The position numbers and the translations under genes are program-made. Positions 22,030 through 29,700 of a DNA stretch of 33,723 nucleotides are shown here, one piece after another. The stretch's first letter is position 1; the number at the start of each line of letters is the position of its first letter. The stretch is from the IMG/VR virus record IMGVR_UViG_3300032322_003144, positions 1 through 33,723 of that record; one strand, written 5' to 3'. The notes below the pieces were generated by a model. That model was not told where the DNA came from. It was given only the letters and a program-made list of their open reading frames with translations, and did not search any database. The DNA is from a virus.

Positions 22030-24564
22030 CTATAGATCGAACTCACGCGCCAGCCACTCCGCACCGGCGTCACTGAGCCCATAGCGGAGGTAGTAGCTCG
22101 CGCCGCTGGTACCCACCCGGGTGGCCGTCACCAGGCCATCGAGGCTGCCGAGAAAGCGGCCCATGGCCTTGTAGCTGGTCAGCGCTTCCCCCTCGAGGTC
22201 CCGCTTGAGCCGAGCCTCCGCCGGCGCCAGGTCTATTGCTTGCAGCAGCTCCAGCAGGCCCACTCCGGCAAGGCCATTGGCGTGGAGAACCTGGAGATAA
22301 CGCAGGGCCTCTTTCTGCTTCTCACTGGCCTTGCGCACCCGCTGGGCGGCGCGATCGAGATCGCTCTCCTGCTCCTGCTGCTCCTGCAGATCGTCGTAGG
22401 TGCCGAGCCTTGAGAAGGTTCCGCTGTTGCCGTCAATCGCCACCACCAGATCCGCTGGTGGACCGGAGCGGGCCTCGCGCACCAGGCGCCGCTGGGGCGA
22501 ATCCTTGATCAGGCGGTTGCCCCTGGCCAGGTAGTGGAGGGTGAGGATCGTGTTGGCCGCACCGGCGATGGCGTTGTGGCCAGAGAGGGCCTCGGTGCCG
22601 GTGGTGTCGTTGGCCTTGTTGCAGTGGTGAATCAGCAGCAACGTGCCGCCGGCATCGGTGACCTGGTGCTTGAGGTCGTAGATCAGCGAGCCCATCTCCG
22701 GGTCGTTCTCGCCAAAGCAGCAGCTGCGGGTAATCGAGCGCAGCGAATCGAGGATCACCACAGCGCCGGGGTGTGCGGCCAGGCACGCCAGCAGGGCATC
22801 GAGGTTGGCCTCAGTGACGCGGAAGCGGCGTGACCAGAGCAGCAGCGGGTGATCCCAGATCCCCAGCTGCTGCAGCATCTGGGCGGTATCGCCATCGCCT
22901 TGGTCATCGCTCACCAGGATCACCGGCCGCGGTTGCTCCGGCGCCCCGAAACCGAGAAAGTCCTCGGCGCAGAGCAGGCAGCGGGCTAGGGCGTGCACCA
23001 GCCGCGTTTTGCCCACCTTGGCCCGGCCGCCCACGATCGTCAGATCCTGCTTTGGGATACAGCCGGGGATCTCCCACTGCACCACCGGTGGGGGCATCGC
23101 AGAGCGCTCGTCTGGTGTGAGGGCGCGGAAGCGGTTGCCGTTACGCAGGTCAAGGGCCTCAAGGGTGAGCTGGCCGATCTCCTGCAACCGCAGGGCGGTC
23201 TTGAGTTCCAGCGCGGCATGGCACTCCCGCACGCGAGCCGAGCGGCGCAGGCTGTTGCGCTCACGCCCAACTAGGGAGCGGATGCAGTACTCCAAGGCAT
23301 TGAGGCGGCGGTTGATCGGTAGGTGCACCTTTCCCCAGCGCACCTGGGTGTCAGCTCTGGGCGAGAAGCGATGCTGGCCAGTGCCAGAGACAGATCCGTT
23401 TGTGCCCCTGGCGTTAATGCTGCTGGTGCGGTCGCTGCTCCTGCCACCGGGATGCCGCCCGCCGGTATCGCCCTGGCTCCGCTGGCTACCTGAAGCTTGC
23501 GATCCAGGTGGCCTGGGGTTGGGGTTGCTGGCGTTGCAGCAAGACTGCGGCGGCAGCCAGCCGTGCTGGCGTGCGTGGAACCAGAAGGTGGCGGCGCTGA
23601 TCTGCTCACCACCGGAGCTGGCGACCTGGCGGATGTCCCAGCCGCAGCTGGCCGAGGGGCTGTGGGCCTCCATCAGGGCGATCGCCAGCTCGCGGTCTTG
23701 ACCGGCCTGCTCGCAGGCCTCGATCAGGCCCCAGAGAAGGTTGCGAAAGTCGGCGTAGGTGTTGCTGCCAGCAACGCGCCGGGGGATAGCGGCCAGGGCG
23801 GCTCGGATCTCCTCCAGCGGGCGGGGCGGTCCGAACTCTTCGTCGCCTAGTTCGGGCAGCGGGATACCAGTTGCTGGGCTCTCGATTACTTGCTCCAGGG
23901 AGATGGCTGGTTGCGGCGCGGGCTCTGGCGCTGGTTCGGCGAACTCATCGGGCAGCAGAGCCAGGGCGATGTCCTCGGGCACGTAGCGCTGGCCGCTGAC
24001 GTGTACCAGCTCCACCAGAGCGATGGGCTCACCGCTGGCATCGACGTACCAGCAGCCCGGTAGGCGCATCACCCGCGAGGCGTCCTTGCAGTGGGGGTCG
24101 CCGCCGGCGTAGGCGATCAATTCGGCTTGCAACGGCTCCCATTCTTGAGTCGGGATGGGTTGCTGCAGCACCCAGTAGCAGTGGGCCGACTTACCGCCGC
24201 TGAGCACGATCAGCGATGGTTCCGGCAGCCCGAGTTCCCGCCAGGCCGTCAGCTGCCAGGGGATCGGCCGGTCGTCCCACTCCACGAACAACGCCCGGCA
24301 GGCCGTGATCTCGCTCTTACGGTCACCGCCGTCGTTAATCACCAGGTAAACGCCGCGGCCTTCGCGCTGCCACTGCTCCGCCAGTTCCAGATCAAAAGGG
24401 CCTTTGCGGGCGCCGATCTCACCCTTGGCAGGGTTGGCGCGGTGGGGAAAGGCGCGCAACCGAGCCTTAGCAGGGCTCTTTCCAAGCAGGGAAAGGAATT
24501 GCTGGGCGGCGCCGTGGTCGATGCAGGCCTGTGCAGGGGCGGCCGCCGGTTCAGCGCTGGCCAT
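22030..24564 (-). CDS. Primase-helicase fusion (RepB-like primase with RepA-like ATPase)
   Basis: An 844-residue replication protein. Residues about 1-200 look like a primase of the archaeo-eukaryotic/RepB type: VEWDD (94-98) and SGGKSAHCYWVL (122-133). Residues 260-336 resemble the PriCT linker domain. After a Gly/Ser-rich hinge (345-405), residues 500-720 form a RecA-like ATPase: Walker A GGRAKVGKT (512-520), Walker B VVILDS (602-607), then GTLLLIHH (640-647). The C-terminal 100 residues look like a winged helix, probably binding DNA. It should prime and unwind the phage DNA from the adjacent iteron array. The upstream ribbon-helix-helix gene overlaps it by 14 bp. Confidence 0.85.
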   Translation of the reverse strand: MASAEPAAAPAQACIDHGAAQQFLSLLGKSPAKARLRAFPHRANPAKGEIGARKGPFDLELAEQWQREGRGVYLVINDGGDRKSEITACRALFVEWDDRPIPWQLTAWRELGLPEPSLIVLSGGKSAHCYWVLQQPIPTQEWEPLQAELIAYAGGDPHCKDASRVMRLPGCWYVDASGEPIALVELVHVSGQRYVPEDIALALLPDEFAEPAPEPAPQPAISLEQVIESPATGIPLPELGDEEFGPPRPLEEIRAALAAIPRRVAGSNTYADFRNLLWGLIEACEQAGQDRELAIALMEAHSPSASCGWDIRQVASSGGEQISAATFWFHARQHGWLPPQSCCNASNPNPRPPGSQASGSQRSQGDTGGRHPGGRSSDRTSSINARGTNGSVSGTGQHRFSPRADTQVRWGKVHLPINRRLNALEYCIRSLVGRERNSLRRSARVRECHAALELKTALRLQEIGQLTLEALDLRNGNRFRALTPDERSAMPPPVVQWEIPGCIPKQDLTIVGGRAKVGKTRLVHALARCLLCAEDFLGFGAPEQPRPVILVSDDQGDGDTAQMLQQLGIWDHPLLLWSRRFRVTEANLDALLACLAAHPGAVVILDSLRSITRSCCFGENDPEMGSLIYDLKHQVTDAGGTLLLIHHCNKANDTTGTEALSGHNAIAGAANTILTLHYLARGNRLIKDSPQRRLVREARSGPPADLVVAIDGNSGTFSRLGTYDDLQEQQEQESDLDRAAQRVRKASEKQKEALRYLQVLHANGLAGVGLLELLQAIDLAPAEARLKRDLEGEALTSYKAMGRFLGSLDGLVTATRVGTSGASYYLRYGLSDAGAEWLAREFDL

Positions 24565-24739
24565 GGAGCCCCGAGCGCTGGCGGGGCTTGCTGACGAGCT
24601 GGTCGCGTTCCATGGCCTCGGCCACGATCAGCCGGATCACCGAGGAGCGCGACAGCAGGCCGCCGCGGGTGCGCTGGTCCAGCCAAGCCTGCTGCTGGGG
24701 CGTGAACTGCACCGACAAAGGCGTCATCAACGGAGCCAT
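24551..24739 (-). CDS. Ribbon-helix-helix DNA-binding protein
   Basis: A 62-residue protein. TPLSVQFTPQQQAWLDQRT is a strand and helix, and LLSRSSVIRLIVAEAMERD is the second helix, the pattern of CopG/Arc-type dimers. Its tail (PRQRSGLHGQR) is basic. It overlaps the primase-helicase gene and starts the replication transcript, so it probably autoregulates the operon or binds the divergent promoter region 24740-24876. Confidence 0.75.
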   Translation of the reverse strand: MAPLMTPLSVQFTPQQQAWLDQRTRGGLLSRSSVIRLIVAEAMERDQLVSKPRQRSGLHGQR

Positions 24740-24876
24740 GGACAGCTTCGGTGGGCCGAATGATCCTATTGGTACTGACTCGACCTCGCTAGAGCGAATA
24801 AAAATGCGAATGGTGGCTGGACTGCGGCGAGGCGGAGCAGGTCACATCCCAGCGCACCTCAGCGGGAGTAGCCGCT
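24740..24876. promoter_or_regulatory. Divergent intergenic region between replication and early genes
   Basis: 137 bp between the minus-strand replication operon and the plus-strand early genes. It should carry two divergent promoters. CTCGCTAGAGCGA and an A-run (AATAAAAATG) lie near 24786-24805. I cannot fix -10 or -35 boxes with confidence. Confidence 0.35.
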
Positions 24877-25374
24877 TTGCAGCCATGGCAAGGGATTACG
24901 GCAATCGCTTTGCCGCTACTGGCTCGCTGCTGCGCCACCGAGATCAAACTTGCCCTCCTGGCCTTACTGGCTGGCGAGGCTTTCCTGGCTAGGCGCAGCT
25001 GGCAGGAGATCTGGTGGGGGCGCCTGCATCTCGATCTGGCCAGCGGCTGGCAGCTGGCGATTGAAATCGAGCGCGACCAGCTCGGCGCCTTGCTGTGGGC
25101 GCTGTCTCCCGATGGCCGTGATTGGGTTTACGGCTGTCAGCGGGACGACTGGACCCTTGGGCCAGACAGCCGCATTGTCGAGCCACTGGGGCAGCTAACA
25201 GCAGCACAACGCCTGGAGCTAGAAGGCTTGCTGCATCAGGCCTGCTGCTGGCCGCCGCCCTTGGTTTCAAGCGATTGGCTGCTCCCGCCCGAAGGTCGCC
25301 TTTGCTCGTACCGCCAACGCAAGCAGAGGCAACAGCCAGGCCAGATTCATGCCAATCCATTGCAGCAACATTAG
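24877..25374 (+). CDS. Hypothetical protein
   Basis: A 165-residue frame starting with TTG at 24877. It has a hydrophobic N-terminus (ITAIALPLLA, IKLALLALLAGEAFLA), a Trp-rich centre (WQEIWWGRLHLDLASGW) and beta-type segments with YGCQRDDWTLGP. The end is Gln/Arg-rich. The composition is that of a real protein. No family recognised. The start is uncertain; ATG codons upstream are in other frames. It is the first gene of the plus-strand early block. Confidence 0.55.
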   Translation: MQPWQGITAIALPLLARCCATEIKLALLALLAGEAFLARRSWQEIWWGRLHLDLASGWQLAIEIERDQLGALLWALSPDGRDWVYGCQRDDWTLGPDSRIVEPLGQLTAAQRLELEGLLHQACCWPPPLVSSDWLLPPEGRLCSYRQRKQRQQPGQIHANPLQQH

Positions 25375-25392
25375 AGATGTGATTCCGCATCT
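25375..25392. promoter_or_regulatory. Dyad upstream of the XRE-like gene
   Basis: AGATGTG (25375-25381), ATTC, CGCATCT (25386-25392): inverted repeat with one mismatch, 45 bp before the start at 25437. Possible operator for the regulator encoded next. Confidence 0.35.
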
Positions 25393-25436
25393 GAAACCTG
25401 GCTTAGCCTCTCGCTAATGGCCAGATTTCAGCCTTG

Positions 25437-26120
25437 ATGCCGTCTGAGTACCGGTACATCGAAGCCAAGCAGCTCGAAGCCGGTCAGCAGTTCGGGCGAA
25501 TGCTGCGGCGCTGGCGGGAACTGAACCACTGGACCCAGTACACGGCCTACAAGTGGGCCAAGGAGGCCGGCTTTGAAATGATGGCCCCCAGCACGCTCAG
25601 CGTGTTTGAGAACGGCAAGGCGCCCAAGCCCCGGCCAGAGAGCTTCTTTGCTCTCGCCGAGGTCAATCGGCGCCTGGCGGCTAAGGATTTCAACGGTGTG
25701 CGCACCGGCGACCTCAAGGAGCTGATCAGCCAGGCCGAGCCGCTGCTGGATGACGCAGGGCTGATTTGGGGGCCGGCCGAGTTTTGGAGCTGCCATCTGG
25801 GTCTGCTGGCCGTGCCGAGCGCCTACCAGACGCCGGAGCTGCCGGCCCAGCCTGAGCTCGATGGGGCAGAAGCCCAACGCTTGAGCGAGCAGTGGCGAGC
25901 CCAGCTGGTGCAGATCGCTAAGCAGAACGGCATAGGCGTAATGGATGCCCTCAGCTCGGCGGCTAAGGCGGCGCCGGTCAAGCAGCGGCAGACCTTCCAA
26001 GCCGTGCTGGCAGGGTTTGAGAGCTATGCACCAGAGCAGCTGAAGGGGCTGTGGGACGGTGAGGCGTGGCTGCCGCAGCGCTGGCTCCAGGACTGGGCAA
26101 GCAAGGCGATAGCCAGCTGA
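25437..26120 (+). CDS. XRE-like helix-turn-helix regulator
   Basis: 227 residues from the ATG at 25437. Residues about 15-75 have the form of a Cro/cI-type helix-turn-helix: LEAGQQFGRMLRRWRE, LNHWTQYTAYKWAKEAG, PSTLSVFENGKAPKPR. The rest is helical with Gln, Ala and Trp (LSSAAKAAPVKQRQTF). Large for a Cro but normal for a phage regulator with an oligomerisation part. The dyad at 25375-25392 could be its operator. It may control the lysis-lysogeny decision together with the Bro-N protein. Confidence 0.7.
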   Translation: MPSEYRYIEAKQLEAGQQFGRMLRRWRELNHWTQYTAYKWAKEAGFEMMAPSTLSVFENGKAPKPRPESFFALAEVNRRLAAKDFNGVRTGDLKELISQAEPLLDDAGLIWGPAEFWSCHLGLLAVPSAYQTPELPAQPELDGAEAQRLSEQWRAQLVQIAKQNGIGVMDALSSAAKAAPVKQRQTFQAVLAGFESYAPEQLKGLWDGEAWLPQRWLQDWASKAIAS

Positions 26121-26149
26121 ACCGCTCAAAACCATGCGAATTCGGCATA

Positions 26150-26238
26150 GACCATAGGCCCGTGTTCTGAGATACAGATTCGGATTAGCGAGTCAGTAAT
26201 ATCTCGTGCAAGCGGGCGCCGGTCCCGCAGTGCCTTCG
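26150..26238. promoter_or_regulatory. Dyads before the next early gene
   Basis: CGAATTCG lies in an imperfect palindrome just after the XRE gene (around 26138-26152), and GAGATA (26169-26174) pairs with TATCTC (26200-26205). They lie in the 118-bp gap before the ATG at 26239, so could be operator sites. Confidence 0.3.
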
Positions 26239-27000
26239 ATGACCACCACCCAAAGCGGGCGGATGGAGCCGACGCCAGGTCCCACAGCCGCCCTTGATTT
26301 CAACCACGCCCTGCTGCAGAGCCGGGATCAGGCCCGCGCCCAGTGGGCCGATGGCCTGGCCAAGTTCCAGGCCCAGATGCTCGCCATCCAGGAACCATCG
26401 TTGCCCGAGGTCGTCCTGGCCGCAGCGCCTGCCTTTGCCCTGGGCTTCTCGTTCAGTGCCCAGAAGCTGATTCAGGAAGATCAGCAGCTGTTGCGGGTGA
26501 TCCTGCGCCATCGCGGCGGCGCCGAGGAGTTCAGCGAAGCGCTGGCGCCAGTGGAGGGGAGTCAGGCCTGGCAGGCACTAACCGCCTCGTTGCTAGTGGG
26601 GCTACTGGGCATTCCTGTCACCAGCCTTGCTCAGGCTAACGAGCCCGAGTTGCAAAATACTGCGCTTTCCAGCAACAGCAGCTCTGCCGGCGCTCCTGCC
26701 GAAGCAGCTCCTGAAACAGAACTGCCGCAGAGCGCCGATGACGAGTGGTCCAATCCGCTGGAGGCGCAGCCCGTTGCGCTGGATCAAGGCCTCGAGCCCC
26801 TGACGCAGGAGGAGGTCGCCACCTTGCACAAGTTCCTAGCGGCGATGCCGGCGGAGGTCCGCAAGCGGTTCACGATTGAGTTCCGCCATCACTTCCAGGT
26901 GCCCAGGGAGGTGCGGACGATCAAGGACCGCATCAGCCAGCAACGCCACAAGGCCTTCATCGACGTGTTCGAGCGCGAGCTGGCGGGGGTTACGCCATGA
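26239..27000 (+). CDS. Hypothetical early phage protein
   Basis: 253 residues from the ATG at 26239 (open frame from 26206). Two helical parts are joined by a Ser/Ala/Pro/Glu-rich linker (about residues 145-175). The first is Ala/Leu-rich and has LPEVVLAAAPAFALGFSFSAQKLI; the last 80 residues have LTQEEVATLHKFLAAMPAEVRK and a basic VREVRTIKDRISQQRHKA-like segment, likely DNA-binding. It overlaps the next gene by 4 bp. No family recognised. Confidence 0.6.
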   Translation: MTTTQSGRMEPTPGPTAALDFNHALLQSRDQARAQWADGLAKFQAQMLAIQEPSLPEVVLAAAPAFALGFSFSAQKLIQEDQQLLRVILRHRGGAEEFSEALAPVEGSQAWQALTASLLVGLLGIPVTSLAQANEPELQNTALSSNSSSAGAPAEAAPETELPQSADDEWSNPLEAQPVALDQGLEPLTQEEVATLHKFLAAMPAEVRKRFTIEFRHHFQVPREVRTIKDRISQQRHKAFIDVFERELAGVTP

Positions 27001-27236
27001 GCCTCTGCCGCCGCGCTTACGCCAAGCCCCAGCCGCGGGTGCAGCACGGTCGCCACACCCTGTGCGTCTGCGTGCATAGCGATATCTACCGGCAGGTACA
27101 GCAGCTAGCGGCCGAGCACCAGCTGAGCCTCTCCGGCGCTGCCCATCACCTGCTGCGGCTAGGCGCCGGCCTGGATCCCTTGCTGCCTCTCTCTTGTTCC
27201 CCCTCCACCCAATCGAGCGACACCCATGGCGATTGA
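26997..27236 (+). CDS. Small hypothetical protein, possible ribbon-helix-helix
   Basis: 79 residues. HTLCVCVHSDIYRQVQQLAAEH followed by LSLSGAAHHLLRLGAG resembles a strand, helix and second helix. It starts with ATGA overlapping the previous stop and overlaps the next gene by 11 bp. Probably a DNA-binding regulator of the early operon; uncertain. Confidence 0.5.
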   Translation: MSLCRRAYAKPQPRVQHGRHTLCVCVHSDIYRQVQQLAAEHQLSLSGAAHHLLRLGAGLDPLLPLSCSPSTQSSDTHGD

Positions 27237-27879
27237 ACTCAACGACGGCAGCCGCAGTGCGGCGCCGGTGATCCGGCAGCAACGCCTCGCTGAGGTGGCT
27301 TACCTGGCGATCGTGCGCCCTGAGCAGCGCGACCGATTGCGCAAGAACCTCAGCAGCGGCGCGATGGAGTCGATCCCCAACGGCAGCGACCGCCAGGGCA
27401 GGCCCAAGGTCAAGCAGGAGATGGTCATCCATGCGGTGGCCATGCCGGGCACAACGATGGAGGCGCGCATCGGCGATGAGGGCGGTGTGCCCACGCCGGG
27501 CGATCGGGTGCGGTTGATCCTCAAGGCCAAGGGTTTTGGCGACTGGATCGAGGCACGGCGCCAGCACCGCCGCGGCCGGCTCAATGTGGGGGATGTGCTG
27601 GTGCTGGAGACCCGCTGGGCCCAGCAGTACGACCAGGACGGCAACCCCAAGGGCCCCAAGATCGAAGACCAGGCCTCCGCCGATGCGGTGCCCCGCAACG
27701 TCACGATCGGCTTTTACGGCCCGCTGAGCATCCGCGAGGGCACAGATCCAGCCTGGATCGAAGCAGCCGAACAGGCCTACCGGGCCGATGAGGCAGCAGC
27801 GCGCCAGCAGCAGGCAATCCCCCTTGCCGATGCAGAGGACTACGGCGATGAGTTCGCCGACGAAGAGGTGCCCTTCTGA
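27226..27879 (+). CDS. Single-stranded DNA-binding-like protein with SSB-type tail
   Basis: 217 residues. The middle has beta-rich, OB-like segments (GDRVRLILKAKGFG, GRLNVGDVLVLETRW, NVTIGFYGPLSI), and the last residues, EFADEEVPF, are the acidic tip (D/E)xxPF through which SSB proteins recruit partners. The N-terminal half carries positive charges (RLRKNLSS). So it is probably a phage SSB, covering single strands during replication and recombination. It overlaps the previous gene by 11 bp and shares one base with the next start. Confidence 0.7.
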   Translation: MAIELNDGSRSAAPVIRQQRLAEVAYLAIVRPEQRDRLRKNLSSGAMESIPNGSDRQGRPKVKQEMVIHAVAMPGTTMEARIGDEGGVPTPGDRVRLILKAKGFGDWIEARRQHRRGRLNVGDVLVLETRWAQQYDQDGNPKGPKIEDQASADAVPRNVTIGFYGPLSIREGTDPAWIEAAEQAYRADEAAARQQQAIPLADAEDYGDEFADEEVPF

Positions 27880-28154
27880 TGACCCACCACGCCAATTTCC
27901 GCCTGTGCGAAAGGGGAAAGAATCCCAAACTGCCGGCCTTCTGCCGCACCCGCCGGCAAAGCGCCACCACCGTGCGGGTAAGCAGCCTGCAGCAGCTGCT
28001 GTGGTTGCAGTGGCTTGTGCTGGCGCTGCAACTGAGCACGATCTTGCTGCTGCTCGCCGGCCCGTTGTCAGCTCCCACCAGAGAGCAGGCAGGAGCCCCC
28101 CTCGCCGCCACTGGCGCAGCTGGCGCCACTGTCCTCTCGCCTTCTCAGCCATGA
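27879..28154 (+). CDS. Small membrane protein
   Basis: 91 residues. A basic N-terminus (LCERGKNPKL, CRTRRQS) with two Cys, then one strong hydrophobic segment (about 41-61, LLWLQWLVLALQLSTILLLLAG) and an Ala/Ser-rich tail. The start overlaps the preceding stop by one base (TGATG). Function unknown; it may be a superinfection-exclusion or membrane accessory protein. Confidence 0.5.
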   Translation: MTHHANFRLCERGKNPKLPAFCRTRRQSATTVRVSSLQQLLWLQWLVLALQLSTILLLLAGPLSAPTREQAGAPLAATGAAGATVLSPSQP

Positions 28155-28909
28155 GCAGCACAACCGCTCTGATGCCCTACCGATTCGAAGGGCAACTCAT
28201 TCGGGTGAGCACCGATGAGAACGGTGAGGCCTGGTTCGTCGCCGCTGATGTCGCCGCCGCCCTTGGCCAGCAGCCGATCGCCAAGGCACTAGCCAACTTG
28301 CGGGAGGAGGAGCAATGCCTCTATTCCCAGGAGGGCCCCGGCAGCGAGGGCTGCACCCTGGCCCTGATCAGTGAGGGCGGCCTGCTGCGCCTGCTGCTAC
28401 TGGGCGACAACCCGACAACCTGGCGGATGCGGCGCTGGCTCACCCATGAGCTGCTGCCCGCCATCGCGCGCAGTCAGCAAGGCATGGCGGCACAGGGGGC
28501 CAGGAGCATCGAGGCAATCCGCAGGCAGACCGCGGCAGAGGTGCTGCTTCAGGCCGACGAGATCATCGACCTCACCGGCGTGCCGAAGGCCGAGGCCCTG
28601 CTCAGCGTCCTGGAGAGGATCCAAGGCAGCAGCGGCTCCTCCGGCACTGAGATGCAGCAAAGCTCCTGGCAACGCGCAGGGGCGACCTGGTTAAGAGCCG
28701 GGCAGCTGGCAGAGCGGCTCGATCGCACCCTCCGCAGCATGAACCAACAGCTAGCCGCCGCCGGCTTTCAGCTGCGCAACGACGATGACGACTGGCAGCT
28801 CACGGAAACCGGTCGCGACTGGGCCGTCACCCGACCGCTCTGCAGCAAAGAAGGGCAGCGTCTGGAAATCCTCTGGGATCCAGCGGTACTGCCATGGCTG
28901 AACCGATGA
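28151..28909 (+). CDS. Bro-N domain antirepressor
   Basis: 252 residues. Residues 8-105 match the Bro-N fold: MPYRFEGQLIRVSTDENGEAWFVAADVAAALG, LISEGGLLRLLLLGDN, WRMRRWLTHELLPAIAR. The C-terminal part has a winged-helix look (GATWLRAGQLAERLDRTLRS, and ITETGRDWA-like QLTETGRDWAVTRP). Antirepressors of this group bind DNA or the repressor and promote induction. It starts on ATGA overlapping the previous gene and overlaps the next by 16 bp. Role inferred from family. Confidence 0.85.
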   Translation: MSSTTALMPYRFEGQLIRVSTDENGEAWFVAADVAAALGQQPIAKALANLREEEQCLYSQEGPGSEGCTLALISEGGLLRLLLLGDNPTTWRMRRWLTHELLPAIARSQQGMAAQGARSIEAIRRQTAAEVLLQADEIIDLTGVPKAEALLSVLERIQGSSGSSGTEMQQSSWQRAGATWLRAGQLAERLDRTLRSMNQQLAAAGFQLRNDDDDWQLTETGRDWAVTRPLCSKEGQRLEILWDPAVLPWLNR

Positions 28910-29142
28910 GTGCGACAGCCAGCACAGGCCGTCATCGGGCCTGGTTCACTACGGCGGAGGTGTGTGAGTGGCTTGGGATCAGCCGTGAAACCTTGCGGCA
29001 GCTGCGGCTACGAGGAGTTCTGCAGCCCGGCAAACACTTCCGCCGCTGGGGCTGCACCCAGGGGAAAGGCCCCCTGCAGTGGCACCTAGAGAACGTGGAA
29101 GCCACCATCACTGGCTGGAGCCGGCGCCACTTGCGGCAGTAA
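28894..29142 (+). CDS. Excisionase-like helix-turn-helix protein
   Basis: 82 residues. WFTTAEVCEWLGISRETLRQLRLRGVLQPGKHFRRW has the pattern of a MerR/AlpA-type winged helix-turn-helix, as in phage excisionases. It lies just before the attP-like site and the integrase gene, which favours a role in directing excision. It overlaps the Bro-N gene by 16 bp. Confidence 0.65.
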   Translation: MAEPMSATASTGRHRAWFTTAEVCEWLGISRETLRQLRLRGVLQPGKHFRRWGCTQGKGPLQWHLENVEATITGWSRRHLRQ

Positions 29143-29700
29143 CAGCGTCCTGGCCCCGCTGGATCAGCCGGGCGCTGGTCTGAACCCGATTACGCCCTCC
29201 TTCCGCGTCTGCGTGGTCGGAGTGGGTGATCGGGTTGTTGGTTTGGCCCTGATCCTGCGGGTGCGGTGAAACCCAGGGTCCAGCGCCAGCGTTTGCTCCA
29301 GATTTGCTCACCTGTGCGCTGTAAGCAGGCCAGAAAGGCGCTCTTGGGCCGCTCTCGAGCAGGGCAGCGATCCGCAGAACGATCAGGACCCGGTGGGCCC
29401 ACCCCTGAGCCAACTTCCCAATCAGGTACTCAAAAAGAAGACCAAGGGAGGCGTGAGCGAAGCGGCGATTTGCTCACCTATTTGCTCACATGGCCCTTGG
29501 CCTATCGGTGAAAAGTCAATCGGGGCGACAGGATTCGAACCTGCGACCTAGTGCTCCCAAAGCGACTATTGGGTTCAGCCCCCATAAGGCCGTTTCTGTG
29601 TTGGCAAGGGTTTTGGCCGACGCTGGGTGGCCTTGTCCGGTCAGCCTGGGCTAGTTTTGCCCACATCTTGCCCACAAACGGGCTGTCGAGGGCCCCTGCT
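29143..29700. other. attP-like region with tRNA-Pro 3' half
   Basis: On the minus strand, 29563-29520 reads as the 3' half of tRNA-Pro(UGG): anticodon loop TTTGGGA, then GCACTAGGTCGCAGGTTCG and the acceptor end CGCCCCGA. The 5' half does not follow, so this is no full tRNA. The left flank has TTTGCTCAC at 29303-29311, 29469-29477 and 29481-29489; the right flank has TTTGCCCAC at 29656-29664 and CTTGCCCAC at 29667-29675. Paired copies are 11 or 12 bp apart, as integrase arm sites usually are. An inverted repeat AACCCGAT/ATCGGGTT spans 29183-29236. No gene is seen here; the integrase frame extends back to 29551 but probably starts at 29701. Confidence 0.85.

Noticed and set aside
26836-28161. 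441-residue open frame on the minus strand
   Set aside because: It lies antisense to the SSB-like and neighbouring early genes, has Arg/Leu/Gly-rich low-complexity translation and no family pattern.
29520-29600. Complete tRNA-Pro gene
   Set aside because: Only the 3' half from the anticodon loop is present; no D arm or 5' acceptor strand is found before it on the minus strand.
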